Shown: positions 56,619 to 64,000 of the stretch, piece by piece
Numbering within the stretch: position 1 is the first letter of the stretch
How the letters are laid out: every line of letters begins with the position of its first letter
Assembly: GCF_004297125.1 (NCBI RefSeq)
Contig: NZ_SCVD01000030.1
Span: forward strand, 62,001 to 126,000
Direction of reading: 5' to 3'
Origin: Phenylobacterium sp.
GTDB lineage: Bacteria > Pseudomonadota > Alphaproteobacteria > Caulobacterales > Caulobacteraceae
Length of the DNA stretch: 64,000 bases
Position numbers and translations under genes: made by a program
Notes under the pieces: generated by a model
The model's database searches: none
What the model saw: the letters and a program-made list of their open reading frames with translations, nothing else
Told to the model about the DNA's origin: nothing

Positions 56619-57769
56619 TTGGTCAGCACTACGGCGCTGGAGGGGGCGAAGGTGAGCCAGACGGGATCGCCGCAGCCCAGGGGGCGGTCGACGGCCCGGG
56701 TGGTGTTGGCGCGCGCGGCGCGAATCGTACGGCCCGGCGCCACCTCGACCAGATAGGTGGTCCAGTCGCCGAGATAGCCGTAGTCCAGGATCTTCCCCGC
56801 CAGGCGGTTGCGCGGGTCTGCCGGGGGGTCGAGGTGGATGGCGATCTTCTCCGGGCGCACGGCCAGCCAGACCTGATCGCCCACCGCCGCGGCGCCCTCG
56901 GCGTCGAAGCGGTCGTCGCCGGCCTGCAGCCGCAGCAGCGGTCCTTCGGCGGCGCTCACCCGGCCCTCGAACAGGTTCACGTCGCCGATGAAGCCGGCCA
57001 CGTAGCGGTCGGCCGGCGCCTCGTAGATCTCGGCCGGGCGGCCAGCCTGGACGATCCGCCCCTCGCGCATCACCGCGATCCGGTCGGCGACCACCATGGC
57101 CTCGTCCTGGTCGTGGGTGACGATCATGAAGGTCATGCCCAGGCTCTGCTGCAGGGACATGAGCTCGAACTGGGTCTCCTCGCGCAGCTTCTTGTCGAGA
57201 GCGGCCATGGGCTCGTCGAGCAGCAGGATGCGGGGGCGCGGGGCGAGCGCGCGGGCCAGGGCCACGCGCTGGCGCTGGCCGCCCGAGAGCTGGTCGGGGC
57301 GGCGGCCGCCCAGGCCCTCCAGCTTCACAAGGGCCAGCATCTCCTCGACCCGGCCGGCGATCTCGGCCTTCGCCATCCCCTGGCGCCTGAGGCCGAAGCC
57401 GATGTTCTGGGCGACATTCAGGTGCGGAAACAGGGCGTAGGCCTGGAACATCATGTGGACCGGCCGCCGATGGGGCGGGTCGGCCTGTATGTCGCGGCCC
57501 TCCAGCATGATCCGGCCGGCGTCGGGGCTCTCGAAGCCGGCGAGCATCCGCATCAGGGTGGTCTTGCCGCAGCCGGAGGGGCCCAGCAGGGCGAAGAACT
57601 CCCCCTCGTAGATCGAGAGGTCGACGGCCTTCACAGCGACCGTGTCGCCGAACGCCTTCGACACGCCGTCGAAGCGCACCAGCGGGCGCGCCGCCGGGTC
57701 CTCCCAGGGCGCGAAGCTGGAGCGGACGCCGCCGATCTGCGGCCGCGGGCTTGGGGTCCGACAGTTCAA
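56615..57769 (-). CDS. potG: Polyamine ABC transporter ATP-binding protein (PotA/PotG type)
   Basis: A 384-residue ATPase: Walker [11 protein letters not shown]-loop [11 protein letters not shown], signature [15 protein letters not shown], Walker [13 protein letters not shown], and switch His in [11 protein letters not shown]-terminal TOBE-type domain follows. It drives import across the two permeases. The start is most likely TTG at 57769, which overlaps the TGA of the binding-protein gene (TTGA). The upstream extension [15 protein letters not shown] matches PotA-type N-termini of related bacteria. Confidence 0.93.
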   Translation of the reverse strand: MNCRTPSPRPQIGGVRSSFAPWEDPAARPLVRFDGVSKAFGDTVAVKAVDLSIYEGEFFALLGPSGCGKTTLMRMLAGFESPDAGRIMLEGRDIQADPPHRRPVHMMFQAYALFPHLNVAQNIGFGLRRQGMAKAEIAGRVEEMLALVKLEGLGGRRPDQLSGGQRQRVALARALAPRPRILLLDEPMAALDKKLREETQFELMSLQQSLGMTFMIVTHDQDEAMVVADRIAVMREGRIVQAGRPAEIYEAPADRYVAGFIGDVNLFEGRVSAAEGPLLRLQAGDDRFDAEGAAAVGDQVWLAVRPEKIAIHLDPPADPRNRLAGKILDYGYLGDWTTYLVEVAPGRTIRAARANTTRAVDRPLGCGDPVWLTFAPSSAVVLTK

Positions 57770-58881
57770 CGCCCCGTCAGCACCCGGGTCCACTGGCGGT
57801 TCACCTCGCGCAGCAGATCCTGGTCCTTGGTGGTGGTGACGAAGAGGCGCTTGGACAGCTCGGGCGTCGGATAGACGTTCGGGTCGGTGCGGATCGCCTC
57901 GTCCACCAGCGGCGTCGCCGCCGTGTTGGCGTTGGCGTACTGGGTGTAGTTCGACGCCTTGGCGATGATCTCGGGCCGCAGCATGAAGGCGATGAACCTG
58001 TGCGCGGCCGCAGGGTTCGGGGCGTCCTTGGGGATCGCGAAGACGTCGAACCACACCTGGCTGCCTTCCTTGGGCACGGCATAGGCGACCTTGACGCCGT
58101 TCTTGGCTTCCTCGGCGCGCGTCTTGGCCTGCAGCACGTCGCCGGAATAGCCGATGGCCAGGCAGATATCGCCGTTGGCCAGGGCGTCGATGTACTCGGA
58201 CGAGTGGAACTTCCGCACGAACGGCCGCACCTGCATCAGCATGGCGGTGGCGGCCTCGTAGTCGGCCGGGTTCTTGGAATTGGCGTCCTTGCCCAGGTAG
58301 TGGAGCGCGACGGCGTACATGTCCTCCGAAGCATCGAGGAAATAGACCCCGCAGTCCTTGAGCTTGGCCAGCACCAGCGGGTCGAACACCACCCTCCAGC
58401 TGTCGATCTTCACGCCGGGCAGGCGCTTGGCGACGGCGTCGGCGTTGTAGCCGATGCCGATGGTGCCCTGCATGTAGGGGACGGCGTAGGCCGCGCCGGG
58501 ATCGAAGGGCGCCAGGTGCGCCATCAGCTCGGGCGAGAGCTTATCGAGGCCCGGGAGCTGTTCCTTGTCCAGCGGCCGGATCGCGCCGGCGGCGATGTAG
58601 CGGGGTAGATTGTGGTTGGAGGGGACGACCAGATCGTAGCCCGTGCCGCCCTGCAGCACCTTGGTCTCGAGCACCTCGTTGGAATCGAAGGTGTCATAGG
58701 TGACCTTGATCCCGGTCTCCTTGGTGAACTGCGTCAGCAGGGCGGGGTCGATATAGTCGGACCAGTTGTAGATCCTGAGCGTCCCGCTCGCCTTGGCGTC
58801 GGCCTTCTCCGCTGTCTTCGGGCTGCACGCCGCCAGCACCAGCGCCGCCGCCAGCGCCAAACCCCGCAAGACTCTGTGCAT
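57766..58881 (-). CDS. potF: Putrescine/spermidine periplasmic-binding protein, lipoprotein (PotF/PotD type)
   Basis: A 371-residue binding protein with a lipoprotein signal (LALAAALVLAAC, Cys19), then the typical GTLRIYNWSDYIDPALL and polyamine-pocket residues around YDLVVPSNHNL and GAAYAVPYMQGTIGIGYN, WFDVFAIPKDAPN and FIAFMLRPEI. First gene of potF-G-H-I. Being a lipoprotein rather than a soluble protein is an alphaproteobacterial variant also seen elsewhere. Putrescine is the likely ligand by resemblance to PotF. Confidence 0.93.
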   Translation of the reverse strand: MHRVLRGLALAAALVLAACSPKTAEKADAKASGTLRIYNWSDYIDPALLTQFTKETGIKVTYDTFDSNEVLETKVLQGGTGYDLVVPSNHNLPRYIAAGAIRPLDKEQLPGLDKLSPELMAHLAPFDPGAAYAVPYMQGTIGIGYNADAVAKRLPGVKIDSWRVVFDPLVLAKLKDCGVYFLDASEDMYAVALHYLGKDANSKNPADYEAATAMLMQVRPFVRKFHSSEYIDALANGDICLAIGYSGDVLQAKTRAEEAKNGVKVAYAVPKEGSQVWFDVFAIPKDAPNPAAAHRFIAFMLRPEIIAKASNYTQYANANTAATPLVDEAIRTDPNVYPTPELSKRLFVTTTKDQDLLREVNRQWTRVLTGR

Positions 58882-58909
58882 CCGAACCCCTCCCGAACCT
58901 GGGCCGGGA

Positions 58910-59854
58910 CTATAGGGCGCGTGCGGCCGGAGTTAAGTCCCTCGTGGCGGCGCTGAGGTCGATGTGCTCGACGAGGTAGTCGATGAAGGCGCGCACGCGC
59001 GCCGGCAGGTCGCCCCTGCCGCCGATATAGACGGCATGCACCGCCTGGATGTCGCGCGGGTTCATGTCCTCCAACACCGGGACGAGCCGGCCGGCGGCGA
59101 TGTCGGCGCCCACGTGCCACAGGGCCAGCCGGGCGACGCCGACGCCCTCCAGCGCCAGGCGCCGCGCCGTCTCGCCGTCGCCGACCTTGGCGTTGCCGCA
59201 GGCGGGCAGGGCGGCGTCGCCGTAGGAGGTACGGAACGGCCACTCCTCGAAGGCGCGGGCGAAGTTGAAGCCGATGCGGTTGTGGCGCTCGAGATCCTCG
59301 ACGGACGCCGGCGTGCCTTGGGCGGCGAGGTAGGCCGGCGACGCGACTACCACCATCCGGCTCTCGCCCAGCTTGCGCGCGGTGAGCTGCGAGCCCTGCA
59401 GCGGGCCGGTGCGGATGGCCACGTCGGCGCGTTCCCCCATCAGGTCGATCACCACGTCGCTCAGCGCCAGGTCGAGCAGGATCTCGGGCTGGGCGGCCAG
59501 GAAGCCGGGCATGATCGGCACCAGGTGATGCTGGCCGAAGGCCACGTTGCTGTTCACCCGCACGCGGCCCTGCGGCCGCGCGCCGGAGGTCACCGCCCGC
59601 TCCGCCTCCTCCAGGTCGGCCAGCACCCGCACGGCCCGCTCATGGAACGCCGCGCCCTCCGACGTCAGTTGGAGCCGGCGTGTGGAGCGGGCGAACAGCC
59701 GCGCGCCCAGGCGTTCCTCCAACCGGCCGATCAGCTTGCTGACCGCGGACGGCGTCATCCGCAGGCTGCGCGCGGCGGCCGAGAAGCCTCCGTATTCCAC
59801 GACCCGGACGAAGACCTCCATCTCCCCGGAGCGATTGGTTTCAGCGCGGGGCAT
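58910..59854 (-). CDS. LysR-family transcriptional regulator
   Basis: The 314-residue protein has an N-terminal helix-turn-helix (FVRVVEYGGFSAAARSLRMTPSAVSKLI) and a LysR co-inducer domain (RVRVNSNVAFGQHHLVPIMP, VIDLMGERADVAIRTG). It is divergent from an MFS transporter gene followed by an aldo/keto reductase, which it probably controls. The 95-base gap holds an AT-rich patch with TTGAA and TTCAA arms that could be its site. Confidence 0.92.
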   Translation of the reverse strand: MPRAETNRSGEMEVFVRVVEYGGFSAAARSLRMTPSAVSKLIGRLEERLGARLFARSTRRLQLTSEGAAFHERAVRVLADLEEAERAVTSGARPQGRVRVNSNVAFGQHHLVPIMPGFLAAQPEILLDLALSDVVIDLMGERADVAIRTGPLQGSQLTARKLGESRMVVVASPAYLAAQGTPASVEDLERHNRIGFNFARAFEEWPFRTSYGDAALPACGNAKVGDGETARRLALEGVGVARLALWHVGADIAAGRLVPVLEDMNPRDIQAVHAVYIGGRGDLPARVRAFIDYLVEHIDLSAATRDLTPAARAL

Positions 59855-59949
59855 GAATTGAACTCACAAGTGATGTTCCAGAGCGCTGTCTAATTCAACG
59901 CGGCGACGCACGCCATCTCACGGTTCGCAAGCAGAGCTGGAGATGCGGA

Positions 59950-61116
59950 ATGCCGCTGGCGCTATACGCCCTCACCGTCGGGGCCTTCGGGATCGGAGTG
60001 ACGGAATTCGTGATCATGGGCTTGCTGCTGCAGGTGTCCGGCGACCTCGGCGTCTCGGTCCCCGCCGCGGGCATGCTGATCACCGCCTACGCCCTGGGCG
60101 TGTTCGTCGGCGCTCCGGTGCTGACGCTGGCGACGCGGCGCCTACCGCGGAAGTCCACCCTGCTGATGCTGATGGGCATCTTCACCATCGGCAACCTGGC
60201 CTGCGCCCTGGCCCCCACCTACGAGGCCCTGATGGCTGCGCGGCTGGTGACGGCGCTGGCCCACGGGACGTTCTTCGGTGTCGGCTCGGTCCTGGCCGCC
60301 CAGCTCGTGGCCCCCGACAAGCGGGCCTCGGCCATCGCCCTGATGTTCAGCGGCCTGACCCTGGCGACGCTGGCCGGCGTGCCGCTGGGCGCCTGGATCG
60401 GCCTGGCGTTCGGCTGGCGCTCGACATTCCTGGCGGTGACGGTGATCGGCGGCCTGGCGCTAGCGGCCCTGGTGATCTTCGTGCCCCGGGACAAGGTGAA
60501 AGAAGACCTGGCGCCGCTCGCGGAAGAACTGGCGGTCCTGCGTCGCCCGCAGGTGCTGCTGGCCCTGCTGACCACCGTCTTCGGCTTCGGCAGCGTCTTC
60601 GCGGTGATCAGTTACATCCAACCGATGCTGGTGGACCTCGCCGGCTTTTCCAAGGCCGCGGTCTCGCCGATCCTGCTGGTCTTCGGCGGCGGGCTGTTCA
60701 TCGGCAATATCGCGGGCGGCAAGCTGGCCGACCGCTGGCCTGTGGGCGCGCTGCTAGGCACGGTCGCCGCCCTGGCGGTCAGCCTGGGCCTGATGACCTT
60801 CGCGGTTCACAGCCAGTTCTGGGCGGTGGTGTTCACCGGCCTGCTGGGTCTCACCGCCTTCGCCACCGTGGCGCCGCTGCAGATCCGGGTGCTGGAGCAG
60901 GCCGGTGGGGCGGGGCAGGGCCTGGCGTCCAGCCTGAACATCGCCGCCTTCAACCTGGGCAATGCGCTGGGCGCGGGCCTGGGCGGCTACGTGATCGACC
61001 ATGGCCCGGGTCTGGAAGCCCTGCCGATGACCGGCGCCTTCCTCACCCTGGCCGGCCTGGGCGTCGCCGCGGCGAGCCTCGCCGTCGGACGCCGGCCCGC
61101 CGCTATCGCCGCCTAA
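59950..61116 (+). CDS. MFS transporter, DHA1-type drug/sugar efflux (AraJ/YdhP-like)
   Basis: A 388-residue, 12-helix transporter. It begins with ALYALTVGAFGIGVTEFVIMGLL, and the loop-2 motif is in PVLTLATRRLPRKSTLL. The helix 4-5 sequence MAARLVTALAHGTFFGVGSVLAAQ and the second-half EQAGGAGQGLASSLNIAAFNLGNALGAGLGG fit the AraJ/YdhP branch of DHA1 exporters. GGAG precedes the ATG. The aldo/keto reductase starts 11 bases after its stop. Confidence 0.92.
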   Translation: MPLALYALTVGAFGIGVTEFVIMGLLLQVSGDLGVSVPAAGMLITAYALGVFVGAPVLTLATRRLPRKSTLLMLMGIFTIGNLACALAPTYEALMAARLVTALAHGTFFGVGSVLAAQLVAPDKRASAIALMFSGLTLATLAGVPLGAWIGLAFGWRSTFLAVTVIGGLALAALVIFVPRDKVKEDLAPLAEELAVLRRPQVLLALLTTVFGFGSVFAVISYIQPMLVDLAGFSKAAVSPILLVFGGGLFIGNIAGGKLADRWPVGALLGTVAALAVSLGLMTFAVHSQFWAVVFTGLLGLTAFATVAPLQIRVLEQAGGAGQGLASSLNIAAFNLGNALGAGLGGYVIDHGPGLEALPMTGAFLTLAGLGVAAASLAVGRRPAAIAA

Positions 61117-61127
61117 GGAGACCTCCA

Positions 61128-62162
<1,035 letters not shown>

Positions 62163-62207
62163 GGCCGAATCCGTCAATCATGCGGGCGCACCTCCGGAGA
62201 CGCCCGC

Positions 62208-62561
62208 ATGACCGCCCCCTGGACCGCTGTCGCCCCGATCCTGATGCTGGTGGCGTCGAACGTGTTCATGACCTTCGCCTGGTACGGGCACCTCAAGGTC
62301 GAGCACAAACCGCTCTGGATCATCGTCCTGGCGAGCTGGGGGATCGCGTTCTTCGAATACTGGCTGGCGGTCCCCGCCAACCGGATCGGGCGGCAGGTCT
62401 ATGATCCCGCCGAGCTGAAGGCGATGCAGGAGGTCATCACCCTGGCGGTCTTCGCGGTGTTCTCGGTGATGTACCTGGGCGAGCGCTTCACGCTGAACCA
62501 CGCCGTGGGCTTCGGCTTCATCGCCCTGGGCGCCTTCTTCGTCTTCAAAGGGCCCCTGTGA
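62208..62561 (+). CDS. DUF486 (DMT-superfamily) membrane protein
   Basis: A 117-residue protein with four membrane helices, the pattern SNVFMTFAWYGHLK after the first helix, PANRIGRQVYDPAELKAMQEVITL between helices 2 and 3, and the YLGERFTLNHAVGFGFIALG end. This is the short DUF486 family, a likely small transporter subunit. No substrate is known. Confidence 0.92.
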   Translation: MTAPWTAVAPILMLVASNVFMTFAWYGHLKVEHKPLWIIVLASWGIAFFEYWLAVPANRIGRQVYDPAELKAMQEVITLAVFAVFSVMYLGERFTLNHAVGFGFIALGAFFVFKGPL

Positions 62562-62562
62562 A

Positions 62563-62591
62563 GGCGCCGGATCGCGAGGCGGCCCGGCGCC
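62563..62591. terminator. Hairpin between convergent DUF486 and lipoprotein genes
   Basis: GGCGCCGG and CCGGCGCC form a perfect eight-base-pair stem around a 13-base loop, starting two bases after the DUF486 stop and ending six bases before the opposite stop. A shared bidirectional transcript end is likely, but no T-run is present. Confidence 0.45.
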
Positions 62592-62596
62592 GAACC

Positions 62597-63082
62597 CTAT
62601 TTGCCGGCCGGCGCCGCGCCGCCCGCGGGCGTCATGGCCACGACCTCGTTGGTCTTGGAGATGAACTTCACGCCCTTGACCCGGCCGTCCTTGTAGCGGT
62701 CCCAGGCGCTCTTCACGTCGACGGGGGTCGGGCTCGCCGCCCCGGGCGTCGCCGGCTTCTGAGCCACGACGTCGACCTCGTAGATGCCGTCGGGCGGGGT
62801 CGCCGCATAGATCCGCGGCAGGAAGCCCACCTGGGTCCAGCCGCCACCGTCGGTGGTGGCCTTGGCTTCGAGGTTCAGGCCGCCACCCGCGTCGGGTGCG
62901 ACGGAAGCGGACTGGATGGACAGCACCTGCTCCTGGCCGGCATAGAGCGGCGCTTGCCGGGCCAGGGATTTCTTCGGCGCCTCGGCCGCCGCCGTCGCAG
63001 CCGGCTCGGCGGGCTTCTCATTGCAGGCGCTGAGCAGCAAACAGGCCGCTACCGCCGCGAACGGAATCGCGCTTTTCAGCAT
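62597..63082 (-). CDS. Hypothetical lipoprotein
   Basis: A 161-residue protein with a lipoprotein signal ending in LLLSAC (cleavage before Cys20) and an Ala/Pro-rich linker. The rest is a small domain with GGWTQVGFLPRIYAATPPDGIYEVDVVAQKPA, a pattern of short strands. It ends in a Gly/Ala tail. It is not recognised as a named family. The ATG at 63082 follows GGGAGGTTGG. Probably periplasmic and membrane-attached. Confidence 0.78.
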   Translation of the reverse strand: MLKSAIPFAAVAACLLLSACNEKPAEPAATAAAEAPKKSLARQAPLYAGQEQVLSIQSASVAPDAGGGLNLEAKATTDGGGWTQVGFLPRIYAATPPDGIYEVDVVAQKPATPGAASPTPVDVKSAWDRYKDGRVKGVKFISKTNEVVAMTPAGGAAPAGK

Positions 63083-63263
63083 TTCCAACCTCCCAATCCG
63101 GGCGGCTTTTTTCTGGCGACTCAAACGCCGCCGCCTCCGCCCCGTGGGTTGAGTTTGCGCCGATGGCGTCGGTTGGCGAGCGTTTCTTGCAGGCCGCCCT
63201 TTGGCGAACCACCTGAGCGGCCTATAAGCCCCGGTTCCTCAAGCAGACGCTCCCGCAAGGCCC

Positions 63264-64000
63264 ATGTCCCGCATCCTCATCACCTCGGCCCTGCCGTACA
63301 TCAACGGGATCAAGCATCTGGGGACGCTCGCCGGCTCCATGCTGCCGGCCGACGTCTATGCGCGATTCCAGCGGGCCCGCGGGCGCGAGACGCTCTACAT
63401 CTGCGCCACCGACGAGCACGGGACGCCGACCGAACTGGCCGCCGCCGAGGCCGGCCTGGATCCCGCGAGCTTCTGCGCCGAGCAGCACGAGGTGCAGCAC
63501 CGGCTGGGCCGCCAATTCGGCCTGTCATGGGACCATTTCGGCCGCTCGTCCTCGCCCCAGAACCACCGCCTGACCCAGAGGTTCGCGCAGCAGCTCTGGG
63601 AAGCCGGCTTCATCGAGGAGCGGGTCACCCAGCAGGTCTATTCCAACGCCGACAAGCGCTTTCTGCCCGACCGCTACGTGATCGGCACCTGCCCGCACTG
63701 CGGCTACGAGAGCGCGCGGGGCGACCAGTGCGAGAACTGCACGCGGGTGCTGGACCCGGCCGACCTGCTGCATCCGCGCTCGGCCGTCTCGGGCTCGACG
63801 GACATCGAGATCCGCGGCTCCAAGCACCTGTTCCTCCGCCAGAGCCTGTTCTCGGACAAGCTGCGCAGCTGGATCGAAAGCAAGCGAGGGAACTGGCCGC
63901 TGCTGGTGACCTCCATCGCGCTCAAGTGGCTGGACGAGGGGCTGCAGGACCGCGGCATCACCCGCGACCTGGAGTGGGGCGTGCCGGTCAACGCCTTCGA
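63264..64000 (+). CDS. metG: Methionyl-tRNA synthetase, C-terminus outside the window
   Basis: The visible 245 residues begin with [17 protein letters not shown], in which the last four residues take the place of the class I HIGH signature, then ATDEHGTP and a zinc domain with two CxxC pairs ([17 protein letters not shown]). This is the metG1/E. coli-like type rather than the CxxC-less form. The frame runs off the window edge. Its ATG is 181 bases downstream of the divergent lipoprotein start. Confidence 0.95.
   Translation, partial: MSRILITSALPYINGIKHLGTLAGSMLPADVYARFQRARGRETLYICATDEHGTPTELAAAEAGLDPASFCAEQHEVQHRLGRQFGLSWDHFGRSSSPQNHRLTQRFAQQLWEAGFIEERVTQQVYSNADKRFLPDRYVIGTCPHCGYESARGDQCENCTRVLDPADLLHPRSAVSGSTDIEIRGSKHLFLRQSLFSDKLRSWIESKRGNWPLLVTSIALKWLDEGLQDRGITRDLEWGVPVNAF

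Overview
The window is about 64 kb of very GC-rich chromosomal DNA. It reads as a Caulobacterales alphaproteobacterium, with Phenylobacterium or Caulobacter the best guess. The reasons are two DUF2336 proteins, an HWE-type histidine kinase, a PEPxxWA-CTERM protein, frequent GTG and TTG starts, clustered GANTC (CcrM-type) sites in promoters, and the general gene content. I see no insertion sequences, phage genes, CRISPR arrays or rRNA. Gene density is high, with many 4-base start/stop overlaps. About 66 protein genes and one tRNA can be supported.

Layout. 0-10.5 kb: end of a luciferase-type flavin oxidoreductase, topoisomerase IB divergent from RlmJ, an acidic membrane protein, a sugar-phosphate transferase, an AsmA protein, a cytochrome c'/cytochrome b pair, a hotdog protein, LldD, a 59-residue protein and a PAP2 phosphatase. 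10.5-17.7 kb: an amidase divergent from a malonyl-CoA synthetase-like enzyme, a double-hotdog thioesterase, an M13 peptidase lipoprotein and a SpoU methyltransferase. 17.7-34 kb: a GAF/PAS hybrid kinase, a DODA-type dioxygenase, an FMN reductase divergent from a LysR regulator, two tandem paralogous membrane proteins, CinA, an FAD oxidase with an acyl-CoA dehydrogenase, TonB divergent from a lytic transglycosylase, an HWE kinase with its response regulator, and a CoA transferase.

31.9-38.5 kb is a signalling-rich stretch: a hybrid kinase whose phosphoacceptor His is Asp, DUF2336 protein 1, a NUDIX hydrolase, an Hpt protein, NAD kinase and DUF2336 protein 2. Both DUF2336 promoter regions carry several GANTC sites. 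38.5-50 kb: GlpK, selD divergent from selU/mnmH with an aldolase-family gene downstream, an RND efflux pair, a lipoprotein cytochrome c, and a YaiI-family protein divergent from a 61-residue protein. 50-53.3 kb looks like the most accessory part: a phospholipase D-like gene whose Shine-Dalgarno sits in a perfect 12-bp hairpin, a 447-base spacer, a PEP-CTERM protein of lower GC, a small gene broken by a one-base frameshift, and tRNA-Thr(TGT). 53.3-64 kb: a second amidase, a four-gene polyamine ABC transporter (potF-G-H-I type, every junction overlapping), LysR divergent from an MFS exporter plus aldo/keto reductase, a DUF486 membrane protein, a lipoprotein and the start of metG.

No clearly new multi-gene defence or biosynthetic system is evident. 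The most interesting leads are the degenerate hybrid kinase beside DUF2336 genes with clustered GANTC sites, the possible translation-controlling hairpin before the phospholipase D-like gene, a near-consensus FNR/FixK box before the HWE kinase, the frameshifted small gene, and the tandem paralogous membrane proteins with a conserved His.
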